A stretch of 64,000 nucleotides of DNA from Gilvimarinus gilvus (GCF_030518155.1 NZ_JAULRU010000220.1:1-64000); one strand, 5' to 3'. Numbered from the stretch's first letter, positions 16,408-25,570 are shown. Numbers and translations are program-made. The notes: generated from the letters alone by a model not told the origin.

Positions 16408-17025
16408 CTATATGGCGCCCGATTCGCGCAATAATTGCGCTATTGTCTCCGCGATTATTTTATACCCAGCCGCGTTGGGATGAATTTGATCGGAGCGAAG
16501 CGCACGCTCGCCCAGTACATCGGCGACGACATTTGGGGCAAATACAAGCTGATTTTGCCTGGCTAAATCCTGATAACGCGTCTCCGCGCGCAGCAACAGC
16601 GACCGTTGCGGTACGGCGATCAATACCACGGGTATACCCCGCTCGTAGGCCATATCGATCATTGACTGCAGGTTGGATTGCATGGCGCTTTTATCGAGGT
16701 TACGCAGGATGTCGTTGCCACCGTGACACAGCAATAATAAATCCGGTTGCACTCGATCGAGAACACTCGCTAACCGCGCTGCCCCTTGTTTTGAGAGCTC
16801 ACCGGGAACTCCTTCGTTAACGACCGACAAGCCCGTCAAGCGCGCCAGCTGCGCAGGGTAGCTGTGCTCAGAGCTGGCTCCGGTGCCCCGCGTTAAGCTA
16901 TCGCCGAACGCCAGTACGGTGGCATTGCTGGGTAGGGGCGCCAACTTTGGCGCATCGCTGCAAGCCGTCACAAGCAAAACGGAAACCACAACCAACCACT
17001 GCATTATCCGAACATTAATCATCAT
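16408..17025 (-). CDS. SGNH-family lysophospholipase/arylesterase, TesA-like lipoprotein
   Basis: 205 aa from the ATG at 17025, which overlaps the upstream ATPase stop (ATGA). The signal carries a lipobox (VTAC). SGNH blocks are present: block I GDSLTRGTG with the nucleophile Ser, block II Gly in NEGVPGE, block III HGGND, and block V DQIHPNAAGY with catalytic Asp and His. TesA-like enzymes hydrolyse thioesters, lysophospholipids or aryl esters in the periplasm. Note that TesA is usually secreted and soluble rather than lipidated. It is coupled to the AAA ATPase gene, an association I cannot explain functionally. Confidence 0.88.
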   Translation of the reverse strand: MMINVRIMQWLVVVSVLLVTACSDAPKLAPLPSNATVLAFGDSLTRGTGASSEHSYPAQLARLTGLSVVNEGVPGELSKQGAARLASVLDRVQPDLLLLCHGGNDILRNLDKSAMQSNLQSMIDMAYERGIPVVLIAVPQRSLLLRAETRYQDLARQNQLVFAPNVVADVLGERALRSDQIHPNAAGYKIIAETIAQLLRESGAI

Positions 17026-18506
17026 GCGGGCACCGTCCGATCCTGCGCCCAGTGGCGCAAACTGGCCATTTGCTCTGCCATGACGACTGACAAAGGACTG
17101 GTAAAAGAGCACTGTGACAATATTAACTGAGTGTTCATCGTCTGGCTCTCGGTTTGCGCCTGATACAAGGCCCCAACCACGGCCTGCTCAATCTCAGCGC
17201 CATTAAAACCAGCACTGGCTTCGCTAAGTGCCGCCAAATCAAATTGGGCGGGGTCCATGTCGCGCTTTTTCAAATGGATATCGAAAATCTCCTGGCGTAT
17301 GTCGGCATCGGGCAGATCGACAAAAAAGATTTCATCCAACCGCCCCTTGCGAATCAGCTCCGGCGGCAACTGGCTGATATCGTTACTGGTGGCGACAATA
17401 AACACCCGGCTTGGGCGCTCGGCCATCCAGGTCAATAGAGTGCCCAATAAACGCTGCGACGTGCCACTATCGGAACCGCCGCCCTGCCCCATCGCCTTTT
17501 CAATTTCGTCCATCCACAACACGCACGGCGACATCGCATCGGCCAGTTGCAGTGCCTCGCGCAAATTGCGCTCCGTCTCCCCAATATACTTGTTATAGAG
17601 AGCTCCCATATCGAGCCTAAGTAATGACAACCCCCACATACCGGCGACCGACTTTGCGGCCAAAGATTTACCGCCCCCTTGCACGCCGAGCAATAGAATC
17701 CCTTTAGGTCGGTCCAGTGTACTGTTTTGCTCGACAAAGGCGTCACGGCGCTGCGTTAGCCAGCGCTTCATATTATGCAGGCCACCCACGTTGGCAAAAT
17801 CATCTACCTCGGTCTCAAAACTGACAATGCCTTCAAGGTCCATTAGCTGAAACTTACTGCGGTTAATTCGCGGCAGGTCGTCTGCGGAAATAGCGCCGTC
17901 ATCCCAAATGGCCGAACGCACCAAACGACGGACGTCACTACTGGAAAGCCCCTGCAAGGTAGCGACCATTTTCTTCAAGGTAACATTGTCGGTTTTAATG
18001 CGCGCATCGCCATGCTTTTGTGACCAGGCACGGGCCTCTTCTCGAATCAAATCCAAAATTCGATCATCAGTAGGTAGGGGCATCGAAAAGCCCGTCGCGT
18101 AACGAGTAAGCTCTTTAGGTAGCCGCAAGCGATGGCTGAGAAATATCAGTGTATTGGGGACACTCAAGTGATTCAGTGCAATATCTTTGATCAGACGTAC
18201 GATTTCCGGCTGCTCCTCCAGATAGGGGTGAAAATCGCATAACAGATAAATACTCGGCTCGTTGGTCGCTTTAATATGCCGCAGAAGCTCAACCGGCTCA
18301 TTAAACTTAGTTTCCTTGGCGACAATTTGCGGCCCATAGGTTAACGTCGCTAATCCGTCGGTAATGCTCCAGCGCGCCAATTTGGCGAAACGCTGGCGAG
18401 CGATGCCCAACAACATGTCTTCAGCTTTCTTTTCCTCAAAGGTTTCCATGACCACGAGGGGGATGCTCGCATCCATGATTTGATTGATATTATTGGTTTC
18501 CTGCAC
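17022..18506 (-). CDS. AAA+ ATPase, Ycf46-like
   Basis: 494 aa from the GTG at 18506, which has GGAG 6 nt upstream; readings from a TTG at 18566 or an ATG at 18476 are weaker. The N-terminal ~220 residues resemble the Ycf46 non-catalytic domain (VVMETFEEKKAEDML at its start). The AAA module has Walker A GVQGGGKSLAAK, Walker B CVLWMDEIEKA, sensor-1 VATSND and an arginine-containing RKGRLDEIFF, an FtsH/Cdc48-type arrangement without a protease domain. Ycf46-like proteins occur in cyanobacteria, plastids and some proteobacteria; their role is poorly defined (remodelling of protein complexes is presumed). It heads an operon with the SGNH hydrolase. Confidence 0.85.
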   Translation of the reverse strand: MQETNNINQIMDASIPLVVMETFEEKKAEDMLLGIARQRFAKLARWSITDGLATLTYGPQIVAKETKFNEPVELLRHIKATNEPSIYLLCDFHPYLEEQPEIVRLIKDIALNHLSVPNTLIFLSHRLRLPKELTRYATGFSMPLPTDDRILDLIREEARAWSQKHGDARIKTDNVTLKKMVATLQGLSSSDVRRLVRSAIWDDGAISADDLPRINRSKFQLMDLEGIVSFETEVDDFANVGGLHNMKRWLTQRRDAFVEQNSTLDRPKGILLLGVQGGGKSLAAKSVAGMWGLSLLRLDMGALYNKYIGETERNLREALQLADAMSPCVLWMDEIEKAMGQGGGSDSGTSQRLLGTLLTWMAERPSRVFIVATSNDISQLPPELIRKGRLDEIFFVDLPDADIRQEIFDIHLKKRDMDPAQFDLAALSEASAGFNGAEIEQAVVGALYQAQTESQTMNTQLILSQCSFTSPLSVVMAEQMASLRHWAQDRTVPA

Positions 18507-18625
18507 GACTAGCTCCGCTCTGGGTATCGCCACAATCCTGCCAGTGTTGCAGGCTGACCGCAACAATTGTTGCTATCCTTAGCAGGGCCGATACAATATA
18601 GCCAAATGACACTGCAAGGAACGTT

Positions 18626-19363
18626 GTGAAATTGAAATGGTATACCCTGCTACTGATTGCCTTAATGGCGACACCGGTCTTGGCTCACGAAGATGAAGCC
18701 AAAACAATTCGCTTTACCTGCTCAGTACCCAGTGCAATGCCACAGGCGCAAGTACTAGAGCAGTACTACCACGACGCTTTTGCTGAGATGGGCTATCACT
18801 TTAGTATGGATTATCGCCCGGACCGCCGCTCATTAGCAGAGGCCGTCTCCGGTGCCAGCCATGGCGATTGCGCCCGTATTCCCGAGGCCCTTACCGATAA
18901 AGAGCTTGCGCATGTTGTCCCCGTTGATGTTGTTATCGGACAAACTTTTATGAGCATCTGGGGCGCTGACGCCGGGAAGCAGGAACTGGATCACATTATT
19001 CAACCCGAGAATACAATTTGCTATGTAGACGGCAACTACTCGGCTCGCTTTTGGGTTAACAAGCTTAAGCAACGCTATAGCGAGCGTGCGCCTAAATTCT
19101 TTAAAGTGCCCGACTTTCAGTCTGCAATACGGATGCTGACTTTAGAGCGTGCCACCCATTGCCTTGGGGTAGAGGTCATTTTCAGGAATGTGGTGCAACA
19201 GGTAAACGCGCAAGACTCAATACATGAAAATCTAAGACTCGGACAAATTGAGGCCAGCCCCCTTATTCACAAACACCACGCCCACCTCATTGAGCCCTTT
19301 ACTGTCGCATTGCGCAAAATTATAGACGAGAGGGGCATTATTGGTGCCAATGCAAAGCAGTAG
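18626..19363 (+). CDS. Periplasmic solute-binding-protein-like protein
   Basis: 245 aa with a Sec signal peptide (about 1-20, ending VLAHE). The mature part follows a short type-3 solute-binding fold: strand IRFTCSV, then a lobe with YYHDAFAEMGYHFSMDYRP, a hinge region and a second lobe. Size and layout fit the ABC amino-acid-type binding-protein family used by many orphan periplasmic sensors. No transporter genes are adjacent, so the ligand and partner are unknown. The start is GTG with AAGGA 5 nt upstream. It is transcribed divergently from the AAA ATPase operon. Confidence 0.65.
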   Translation: MKLKWYTLLLIALMATPVLAHEDEAKTIRFTCSVPSAMPQAQVLEQYYHDAFAEMGYHFSMDYRPDRRSLAEAVSGASHGDCARIPEALTDKELAHVVPVDVVIGQTFMSIWGADAGKQELDHIIQPENTICYVDGNYSARFWVNKLKQRYSERAPKFFKVPDFQSAIRMLTLERATHCLGVEVIFRNVVQQVNAQDSIHENLRLGQIEASPLIHKHHAHLIEPFTVALRKIIDERGIIGANAKQ

Positions 19364-19420
19364 CTGCTGTCGGAAAACTTCAAGCTCGTAGTATACTGGC
19401 GATAGATTGACGGAGGGCTT

Positions 19421-20065
19421 ATGCATTCACCAGAGTTTTCAGTGCTAGACCGGTTTATTATCAAAGCCGACCAAACCCTACAAAATATGGCAGGTGGGCG
19501 AGCAGAGCACACACGCCCATCCCCGGCGGACAATATTACCGAGCCCGAGCTGACCCCGCAGCAAAAACGCCGCAGTGCCGGCTTGATGCGGGTCAACCAC
19601 GCCGGCGAGGTCTGCGCACAGGGGCTGTACGAAGGTCAGGCACTAACGGCTAAATTGCCCAAAGTACGCGAGCAAATGCGCGAGGCCGCCAGTGAGGAAG
19701 AAGATCATCTGCATTGGTGCCAGCAGCGGCTCGACGATCTGAACAGTCACACCAGCTACCTTAATCCGCTCTGGTATTCTGCTTCATTTGCGATTGGCGC
19801 TACAGCCGGGCTGATCAGCGACCGTGTCAGTCTGGGATTTGTAGCCGCTACCGAAGATCAGGTTTGCAAGCATCTCGAATCGCACCTCAAAGACTTGCCG
19901 GAACAAGATGGAAAGTCGAGGATTGTCGTCGAACAAATGCTGGAAGATGAGGCGCGTCACGCCCGCACCGCCCTAGAAGCCGGCGGTATGCGCTTTCCAA
20001 CGCCGGTCAAGGCCGCCATGACCCTGACGTCAAAAGCCATGACAGTGGCAAGTTATTATATTTAA
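19421..20065 (+). CDS. coq7: Coq7-type demethoxyubiquinone hydroxylase (ubiquinone biosynthesis)
   Basis: 214 aa. The di-iron carboxylate ligands appear in repeated helices: [12 protein letters not shown], the EEEDHLHWC motif, [13 protein letters not shown] and EDEARHAR near residue 180. It hydroxylates the quinone ring at C6 before the final O-methylation, replacing UbiF in many gammaproteobacteria. The first ~55 residues are a variable, probably disordered arm. GGAGGG precedes ATG. In Pseudomonas-like genomes coq7, an OsmC gene and crp/vfr lie close together, as they do here, which supports chromosomal rather than acquired origin. Confidence 0.95.
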   Translation: MHSPEFSVLDRFIIKADQTLQNMAGGRAEHTRPSPADNITEPELTPQQKRRSAGLMRVNHAGEVCAQGLYEGQALTAKLPKVREQMREAASEEEDHLHWCQQRLDDLNSHTSYLNPLWYSASFAIGATAGLISDRVSLGFVAATEDQVCKHLESHLKDLPEQDGKSRIVVEQMLEDEARHARTALEAGGMRFPTPVKAAMTLTSKAMTVASYYI

Positions 20066-20077
20066 TAGAATAGGTCT

Positions 20078-20146
20078 AACGCTTAAGGTCGGATGTCTGA
20101 CGCGGGCGCATTGGCATCTGACATCCGACGTCGGACATCAAGCGTT
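20078..20146. repeat. Palindromic heptad repeat (GTCGGATGTC family), locus 1
   Basis: Between the convergent coq7 and OsmC genes. Outer arms AACGCTT/AAGCGTT (20078-20084, 20140-20146) enclose GTCGGATGTC (20088-20097) and its complement GACATCCGAC (20120-20129). The units repeat roughly every 7 bases. The right arm includes the last codons of the OsmC gene. It may serve as a bidirectional terminator. Confidence 0.65.
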
Positions 20147-20560
20147 CTCTACAATCTCAAAATCGTGACTAATCTCTACCCCAGCGCCTTCCAGCATGAT
20201 GGAGGCAGAGCAGTATTTAGTGGCAGACAATTCAACAGCGCGAGCCACTTGCTTTTCTTTCAAATCTTGGCCGCTCACCACAAAATGCAAGTGGATTTTG
20301 GTAAACACGGCAGGTACCGCGTCGGCGCGTTCCGCGCTAATTTCTACCCGACAATCAGACACATTCTGGCGTGTTTTCTTCAAGATACTAATAACGTCGA
20401 AGTTAGAGCAACCGCCAAGGCCCAGCAAAAACATCTCCATTGGGCGGACACCGGTATTGCGACCGCCGTGATCTTCAGGGCCATCCATCACGACACTGTG
20501 ACCACTGCCAGACTCACCCAAAAATTGTGCACCATCTACCCATTTGACTGTCGCTTGCAT
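20138..20560 (-). CDS. OsmC-family protein, YhfA-like
   Basis: 140 aa from the ATG at 20560 (GAGG 8 nt upstream); the reading from 20665 is not supported. The OsmC fold is shown by an N-terminal strand (ATVKWVDGAQF), the central helix with GLGGCSNFDVISIL carrying one catalytic-type cysteine, and a later KYCSASIML with the second. OsmC proteins reduce organic hydroperoxides through these two cysteines. E. coli YhfA sits beside crp; this gene likewise lies beside crp, divergently oriented. Either peroxide defence or a regulatory role is possible; the conserved neighbourhood favours the YhfA group. Confidence 0.88.
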   Translation of the reverse strand: MQATVKWVDGAQFLGESGSGHSVVMDGPEDHGGRNTGVRPMEMFLLGLGGCSNFDVISILKKTRQNVSDCRVEISAERADAVPAVFTKIHLHFVVSGQDLKEKQVARAVELSATKYCSASIMLEGAGVEISHDFEIVENA

Positions 20561-20819
20561 TTGTTTGCCTCTGTAAATTTCTACCATGCGGCCCAACGGC
20601 CTAAATCGGGGCGCCAAGCCTACCACAAACGGCGTCAGGGAAGAACTTGTCGTGTATTTCGACACTTGGCAACTCGCTATTCACCCCTTAAAGGTTATAC
20701 TGATATAACTGGGTCACAATCCTAGCCAAGCTTTTATGCAGTAATTTGGCACTAGCGGTATTTCGCGGCATAATGAGCCAAATTTTAATTCATGTTACAA
20801 ATCCTGCAGGAGCTGCACT

Positions 20820-21455
20820 TTGGTCGCTGTCTCGCTTACGCCACATATTAAAAATGTTGATGACTTTTTAAACAATTGTCATCGACGTCGCTACCCCGCC
20901 AAAAGCACTATTATCTACGCTGGAGATAAAAGTGATTCGCTCTATTACATTGTTAAAGGGTCCGTTACCGTATTAATCGAAGACGATGAAGGTCGCGAAA
21001 TGATCGTCGCTTACCTTAACGATGGTGACTTTTTTGGTGAAATGGGACTGTTTGACACGCAAGATTCTCGCAGCGCTTGGGTACGCGCTAAATCCGAATG
21101 CGAAGTAGCCGAAATCAGCTACAGTAAATTTCAGGAAATTTCCGAAGACCACCCCGAGTTTCTATTTGCGTTAAGCTCACAAATGGCTCGTCGCCTGCGT
21201 AAAACCACGCGCAAAGTTGGTGATCTCGCCTTTTTGGATGTCACCGGTCGCGTTGCACGCACGTTGCTGGATTTGTGTAAAGAACCTGATGCCATGACTC
21301 ACCCAGACGGTATGCAAATTAAAATCACCCGTCAGGAGATTGGCCGTATAGTAGGCTGTTCCCGTGAAATGGTGGGCCGCGTTCTCAAAACTCTGGAAGA
21401 ACAAGGTTTAGTAGACGTCAAAGGCAAAACCATGGTGGTTTACGGGACTCGATAG
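20820..21455 (+). CDS. crp: cAMP receptor protein (CRP/Vfr)
   Basis: 211 aa. The sequence closely follows E. coli CRP along its whole length: cyclic-nucleotide domain with [18 protein letters not shown] and RSAWVRAK (cAMP contacts), then the C-terminal helix-turn-helix [19 protein letters not shown] and the end VVYGTR. It is a global activator responding to cAMP. The start is TTG (AGGAG 7 nt upstream), unusual for a key regulator and possibly limiting its synthesis. Divergent from the OsmC gene across 259 bp, where no gene is seen. A terminator follows. Confidence 0.96.
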   Translation: MVAVSLTPHIKNVDDFLNNCHRRRYPAKSTIIYAGDKSDSLYYIVKGSVTVLIEDDEGREMIVAYLNDGDFFGEMGLFDTQDSRSAWVRAKSECEVAEISYSKFQEISEDHPEFLFALSSQMARRLRKTTRKVGDLAFLDVTGRVARTLLDLCKEPDAMTHPDGMQIKITRQEIGRIVGCSREMVGRVLKTLEEQGLVDVKGKTMVVYGTR

Positions 21456-21465
21456 AGTAAAAGAA

Positions 21466-21503
21466 CGTCTGATGTCTGACGTCGGAGGTCTGATGTCAGA
21501 TGC
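21466..21503. repeat. Heptad repeat (GTCTGAT family), locus 2
   Basis: Starting near 21467 the sequence reads as successive 7-mers GTCTGAT, GTCTGAC, GTCGGAG, GTCTGAT, GTCAGAT just after the crp stop codon. It is strongly period-7 and contains palindromic segments such as CTGACGTCGGAG. Confidence 0.6.
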
Positions 21504-21507
21504 AAAC

Positions 21508-21541
21508 AAAAAGCCCTGCTTTTTTAAGTGGGGCTTTTTTT
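21508..21541 (+). terminator. Terminator after crp
   Basis: Stem AAAAAGCCC / GGGCTTTTT (21508-21516 and 21531-21539) with a T-run reaching 21541. It is a clear Rho-independent terminator just behind the heptad repeat. Confidence 0.85.
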
Positions 21542-21551
21542 GGGGAGAACC

Positions 21552-21571
21552 GTGAACTGTGAACTGTGAAC
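21552..21571. repeat. Tandem heptamer GTGAACT
   Basis: Two full GTGAACT units and a partial third (GTGAAC) in direct order between crp and the convergent MFS operon. Together with neighbouring repeats it makes this 280-bp gap unusually repeat-rich. Confidence 0.6.
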
Positions 21572-21638
21572 GGAAAAGTCGCGGCTTTATTTGAAGCACC
21601 GTCACGTCAATGTGCAGTATTCCAAGTACGGCCTACAC

Positions 21639-21674
21639 AAAAAAGGGGCGAACCGGTTGGCTCCCCCCCTTTTT
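21639..21674 (-). terminator. Terminator of the MFS/sugar operon
   Basis: AAAAAAGGGG (21639-21648) and a C-run followed by TTTTT (21663-21674) form a hairpin. Read on the minus strand it ends in T6, placed after the MFS gene (21737), and it could work in both directions. Confidence 0.65.
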
Positions 21675-21697
21675 ACGTTCTGCGATCCGCAGTACCC

Positions 21698-21711
21698 GTC
21701 TGACGTCAGAC
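21698..21711. repeat. Palindrome GTCTGACGTCAGAC, locus 3
   Basis: Perfect 14-bp palindrome of the GTCTGA family, preceded by a smaller dyad CTGCG-ATC-CGCAG (21680-21692). It lies 26 bp beyond the 3' end of the MFS gene. Confidence 0.6.
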
Positions 21712-21736
21712 CTTCGGCGTCAGTCTTTCTCTTCCA

Positions 21737-22969
21737 TTAATCCGCTAGAGGTTCGGCGTTAATTTCACCGCGCACCAACTTTTTGCGAATAATGAACAAG
21801 AAGGTAAAGGCGACGATCAAAGCGGCAGGGAACAGCGCCATGCTCTCCAGCGTTGCCAAGCCAGCAGCTAATTCAGCCTCTGGACCAACAAGACCTGCGC
21901 CAATGGCGTCTTCTTTGGCAGAATCCAACCAGCCGCCAATAACGGGGTTCCACATGCTCACAGAGAACATACCGGCGCCCCCCATCAAGGACATACCTAA
22001 CGCCCCGGTTTTTGGTAGGTATTCACTGACAAAACCAATCATGGTCGGCCAGAAATACATGACGCCTAAGGCAAACAAAATAGCGGCCACGTAGATCATT
22101 GCACCGGAAGCAAAGCTCATGGTGTAAACACCAATAGTCGCGACAACCGCCGAGGCCAAAAGTACACCTGCAGGGTTCAACGCCTCGACCACAGGCCCGG
22201 CAAAGTATCGACCAACGGCCATCAAGCCAGTTACCATAGCCAGAATCACCATGGGATGAACACCTGAACTGCCGAGGGTTTTCTCAATCCACTGCTGCGG
22301 ACCAAACTCAGAGATTGCGGTTACCGTCATACAAAACATCATGAAGATAAACAGAGGAGACAGGAGCGCTTTCACATTATTAAGCGTAGAGGTTTCGGTA
22401 TGATCCAGCGCAGGGAAAGCTTCTACAAATACCAAGTAGCCATAAATTGCGGTTGGTATCAGCATAATACCGATCTGCCATTGCCAGCCAAGTCCCATCA
22501 CATCGCCCATAAGCAGTGACGTCAACGAACCGATCACAATACCACCTGGGAACCATACGTGAAATTTGTTGAGCATAATGGTTTTTTTATCGTGATAAAG
22601 CTCGGCAATTAGCGGGTTACACGCCGCTTCCACTGAGCCGTTGGCAAAACCGATAAAGAAACTGGACAGAATCAATGTCCAAAAGCCGGTGGCGGTCATG
22701 GTCATCACCAAACCAATGGCGTGACACAAAAAAGCTATTGCCAATAGCTTTTTCGGACCAACGTGATTATAAATAAGGCCACCAAACATCATGGCGAATG
22801 GAAAACCCAAAAAAGCCATGCCGTTAATCCAGCCTAGCTCGGTATTGTTGAGTGCGAAGTCTTCACCAAGCTGGGACAAAATACCCGCTCGAATGGCGAA
22901 GGTCATAGCAGTTACAATTAGCGCCACGCAGCTGGCGGTAAAAATTCTAGAACGATGGACTTCAGTCAT
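21737..22969 (-). CDS. MFS transporter, sugar-type
   Basis: 410 aa with about twelve membrane segments in two halves, separated by a loop around residue 200. It starts with a short cytoplasmic tail, then SRIFTASCVALIVTAMTFAI; the conserved Gly-rich turn after the second segment reads YNHVGPKK. The protein probably imports a monosaccharide or sugar derivative by proton symport. It is the third gene of the operon after an isomerase-like gene and an oxidoreductase, a combination typical of inositol/unusual-sugar catabolism. The substrate is inference from context. AGGG lies 8 nt before ATG. Confidence 0.85.
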   Translation of the reverse strand: MTEVHRSRIFTASCVALIVTAMTFAIRAGILSQLGEDFALNNTELGWINGMAFLGFPFAMMFGGLIYNHVGPKKLLAIAFLCHAIGLVMTMTATGFWTLILSSFFIGFANGSVEAACNPLIAELYHDKKTIMLNKFHVWFPGGIVIGSLTSLLMGDVMGLGWQWQIGIMLIPTAIYGYLVFVEAFPALDHTETSTLNNVKALLSPLFIFMMFCMTVTAISEFGPQQWIEKTLGSSGVHPMVILAMVTGLMAVGRYFAGPVVEALNPAGVLLASAVVATIGVYTMSFASGAMIYVAAILFALGVMYFWPTMIGFVSEYLPKTGALGMSLMGGAGMFSVSMWNPVIGGWLDSAKEDAIGAGLVGPEAELAAGLATLESMALFPAALIVAFTFLFIIRKKLVRGEINAEPLAD

Positions 22970-23000
22970 AGTTTTAACCCTATGCTTATTGTTATGGTTG

Positions 23001-23018
23001 CCGGGCTCTAGAGCCCGG
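23001..23018. repeat. Perfect 18-bp palindrome within the sugar operon
   Basis: CCGGGCTCTAGAGCCCGG, no mismatches, in the 62-bp gap between the oxidoreductase and MFS genes. In RNA it would form a 7-bp stem with a 4-nt loop. It could attenuate or protect mRNA between the two genes, or be a protein site. Confidence 0.55.
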
Positions 23019-23031
23019 TGCGAGTATCATC

Positions 23032-24177
23032 TTACAGGTCAGTCCAGCGACTGTCAGCCTCAGAAGAAGCCAATACCGCTGTGATGAATTTTAAACCTTC
23101 TACCCCGGTTTCAATACCGGGAATCCAGCTTTCAATATCAACGGTTTTGCCATCGCGTTTGGCTTGCAGAACGTCAGCAATGTCGTTGTAGATGGTGCCA
23201 AACGCCTCCAGATAACCTTCAGGGTGGCCAAAAGGTATGCGAATACCGCGCACTGCATATTCGCTGTCCCAGTAGTCATCGCGGCGAGTGATCCGTTGAG
23301 CAGGAGCGGCCAGCGGGGTAAACCACATTTCATTGGGGTTTTCCTGTGACCAGCTCAAACCGGCTTTATCGCCAAAGAGGCGAATACGCAAACCGTTTTC
23401 GCAACCAGGAGCTACCTGACTGGACCAGAGCATGCCCTTAGCACCGCCCTCAAAGCGCATCATCACATGTACATTGTCATCGACCGGACGACCGGGTACA
23501 AACGCCGTTAAATCTGCACAGACAGAGGTAACCTTCTGGCCGCTGATAAAACGAGCCAACTGAAAGGCGTGGGTACCAATATCGCCCAAACATCCCGCGG
23601 CCCCCGAGCGGGCCGGGTCGGTGCGCCAGGATGCCTGCTTGTTATCTGAGTCCTGCTGCTCGGTTAACCACTCTTGAGGGTATTCCACCTGCACGATACG
23701 GATGTTACCAATATCGCCACGCTCAACCATTTCGCGCGCGTAGCGCACCAATGGGTAACCGCTGTAGTTGTGGGTCAAGGCAAAAAAGCTGTCGGAATTT
23801 TGCACCAGCTTTTCGAGCTCCAGCGCTTCTTCCAATGTGCGGGTTACCGGCTTGTCGCAAATAACGTTAATGCCCGCTTCCAGGGCCGCTTTGGCGACTG
23901 GGAAGTGCATATGGTTTGGCGTCACGATAGACACGGCCTCAATACCATCTTCGCGCGCCGCTTCGGCTTTAAACATTTCTTGGTAAGACGCGTACGAACG
24001 GTCGGGGGCGATAAGCAGGTCTTCGCCTGACAGCTTGGCGTTTTCCGGATTAGAGGAAAGCGCGCCGGCCACCAGCTCGTATTTGTCGTCAATGCGCGAA
24101 GCAATGCGGTGAACAGCGCCAATAAAGGCACCGCGGCCACCACCGACCATGCCTAAACGAATTCTTGCTGCGGCCAT
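23032..24177 (-). CDS. Gfo/Idh/MocA-family oxidoreductase
   Basis: 381 aa. The N-terminal Rossmann fold has the dinucleotide loop GMVGGGRGAFIG (residues 9-20), then VTPNHMHFP and the catalytic-lysine motif CDKPVTR near residue 112. The C-terminal half contains GDIGTHAFQLARF, the histidine-bearing helix of the family. These enzymes oxidise a sugar or inositol hydroxyl with NAD(P). It shares one base with the isomerase-like gene (TAATG), so it is translationally coupled to it. Together they suggest oxidation/epimerisation of a keto-sugar before entry into central metabolism. Confidence 0.9.
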   Translation of the reverse strand: MAAARIRLGMVGGGRGAFIGAVHRIASRIDDKYELVAGALSSNPENAKLSGEDLLIAPDRSYASYQEMFKAEAAREDGIEAVSIVTPNHMHFPVAKAALEAGINVICDKPVTRTLEEALELEKLVQNSDSFFALTHNYSGYPLVRYAREMVERGDIGNIRIVQVEYPQEWLTEQQDSDNKQASWRTDPARSGAAGCLGDIGTHAFQLARFISGQKVTSVCADLTAFVPGRPVDDNVHVMMRFEGGAKGMLWSSQVAPGCENGLRIRLFGDKAGLSWSQENPNEMWFTPLAAPAQRITRRDDYWDSEYAVRGIRIPFGHPEGYLEAFGTIYNDIADVLQAKRDGKTVDIESWIPGIETGVEGLKFITAVLASSEADSRWTDL

Positions 24178-25238
24178 TATTTGCCCCCCAAGCCGAGGAT
24201 TCGGCGATTGCTGGCTTCGTCGGCTTCGCCACCGGCAAAGTCATCAAACGCTTTGTCGGTAATGCGGATTATATGCTCAGCGACAAAGCGCGAACCTTCT
24301 TCCGCACCCGCTTCTGGGTGCTTCATGCAGCACTCCCACTCAATAACCGCCCAGCCGTCGTAGTTGTGCTGAGTAAGCTTGGAGAAAATACCTTTAAAGT
24401 CCACCTGGCCATCGCCGAGTGAACGGAAACGACCGGCGCGCTCAACCCAGCCCTCGTAACCACCGTACACACCCTGCTGAGCGGTTGGGTTAAATTCTGC
24501 GTCTTTTACATGGAACATTTTAATGCGATCGTGATAGCGATCGATAAACGCCAAATAGTCCAACTGCTGCAAAATAAAGTGGCTGGGATCGTACAGGATG
24601 TTGGCACGCGGGTGGTTATCCACTTCCTTCAGGAAGCGCTCAAAGGTGACACCGTCGTGCAAATCTTCACCGGGATGCAGCTCGTAGCAAACATCCACGC
24701 CGGCCTCGTCAAAGGCGTCAAGAATGGGCCTCCAACGCTTGGCTAGCTCGGCAAAGCCGGTTTCCACCAAACCTTGTGGTCGCTGGGGCCAAGGATAAAC
24801 AAAGGGCCACAGCAAAGCACCAGAGAAGGTAGCGTGTGCGGTTAGGCCGAAATTTTTACTGGCCTTTGCCGCCAGGTACATTTGCTCTACGGCCCATTTC
24901 TGGCGCTCATCGGGCTTACCGTGCAATTCTTCGGGAGCAAAAATATCAAACATTTCGTCGTAGACGGGGTGAACAGCCACTAGCTGACCCTGCAAATGAG
25001 TAGACAGCTCAGTCAGCACAAGGCCATGTTTGCCCAGGGTATCTGTTACGTATTTACAGTAATCTAAATCGTCCGCGGCTCGCTCCAGATCGAACAGGCG
25101 CTTATCCCACGAGGGCATTTGAATGCCTTTGAAGCCGAGACTTCCGGCCCATTCAGCGATGTTTTCTAAGGTGTTAAAAGGCGCTTCATCACCGGCGAAC
25201 TGAGCCAGAAATAGCGCGGGGCCTTTGATCATCTTCAT
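24177..25238 (-). CDS. Sugar phosphate isomerase/epimerase-like TIM-barrel protein
   Basis: 353 aa, xylose-isomerase-like TIM barrel. Metal-ligand motifs are visible: ELHPGED (Glu/His) near residue 190, NILYDPSHF near 224, FHVKDAE near 250 and VIEWEC near 305. No signal peptide, so cytoplasmic. Adjacent Gfo/Idh/MocA and MFS genes are the usual partners of this family in inositol or rare-sugar pathways. GGAG lies 7 nt before ATG. First gene of the operon; the 361-bp region upstream holds a heptad repeat and a terminator for the chaperone operon but no other gene. Confidence 0.9.
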   Translation of the reverse strand: MKMIKGPALFLAQFAGDEAPFNTLENIAEWAGSLGFKGIQMPSWDKRLFDLERAADDLDYCKYVTDTLGKHGLVLTELSTHLQGQLVAVHPVYDEMFDIFAPEELHGKPDERQKWAVEQMYLAAKASKNFGLTAHATFSGALLWPFVYPWPQRPQGLVETGFAELAKRWRPILDAFDEAGVDVCYELHPGEDLHDGVTFERFLKEVDNHPRANILYDPSHFILQQLDYLAFIDRYHDRIKMFHVKDAEFNPTAQQGVYGGYEGWVERAGRFRSLGDGQVDFKGIFSKLTQHNYDGWAVIEWECCMKHPEAGAEEGSRFVAEHIIRITDKAFDDFAGGEADEASNRRILGLGGK

Positions 25239-25461
25239 TGTGGTTCTCCATAGGGTCTAGCCACACCCAGGAGGATGCCATAGGGATGTGGCGGTCTCTA
25301 CATTGATTTTATATGTAATTAGCTTTTTATATTCAATTACTGTAACGCGTTTAGCGGGCATTGCCAAGCGTTGACCGAGTATACCAATGTAGCTGAAAAA
25401 CCCCATCTTTTTAACTTTTTCTGGGGTAGAAGTTGGCACTTCTTTACATACATTGCAAAAC

Positions 25462-25516
25462 ACGTCGGATGTCTGATGTCCGAGGTCTGAAGCTGCCCTC
25501 GTCAGACATCGGACGT
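25462..25516. repeat. Palindromic heptad repeat, locus 4
   Basis: ACGTCGGATGTCTGATG (25462-25478) and its near-complement CGTCAGACATCGGACGT (25500-25516) match at 15 of 17 positions. The left arm reads as consecutive GTCGGAT, GTCTGAT, GTCCGAG 7-mers. It lies between the dnaJ terminator and the sugar operon. Confidence 0.65.
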
Positions 25517-25530
25517 CAAACGTCTAGCTC

Positions 25531-25570
25531 ATAAAAACAAAGCCCCGATACCTGTCATAGGTACCGGGGC
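25531..25570 (-). terminator. Terminator of the grpE-dnaK-dnaJ operon
   Basis: GCCCCGATACC (25542-25552) pairs with GGTACCGGGGC (25560-25570). On the minus strand the hairpin is followed by TTTGTTTTT, directly after dnaJ. Confidence 0.85.

Noticed and set aside
20648-20670. CRP site upstream of crp (TGTCG-N7-CGACA)
   Set aside because: Spacing and core differ from TGTGA-N6-TCACA.
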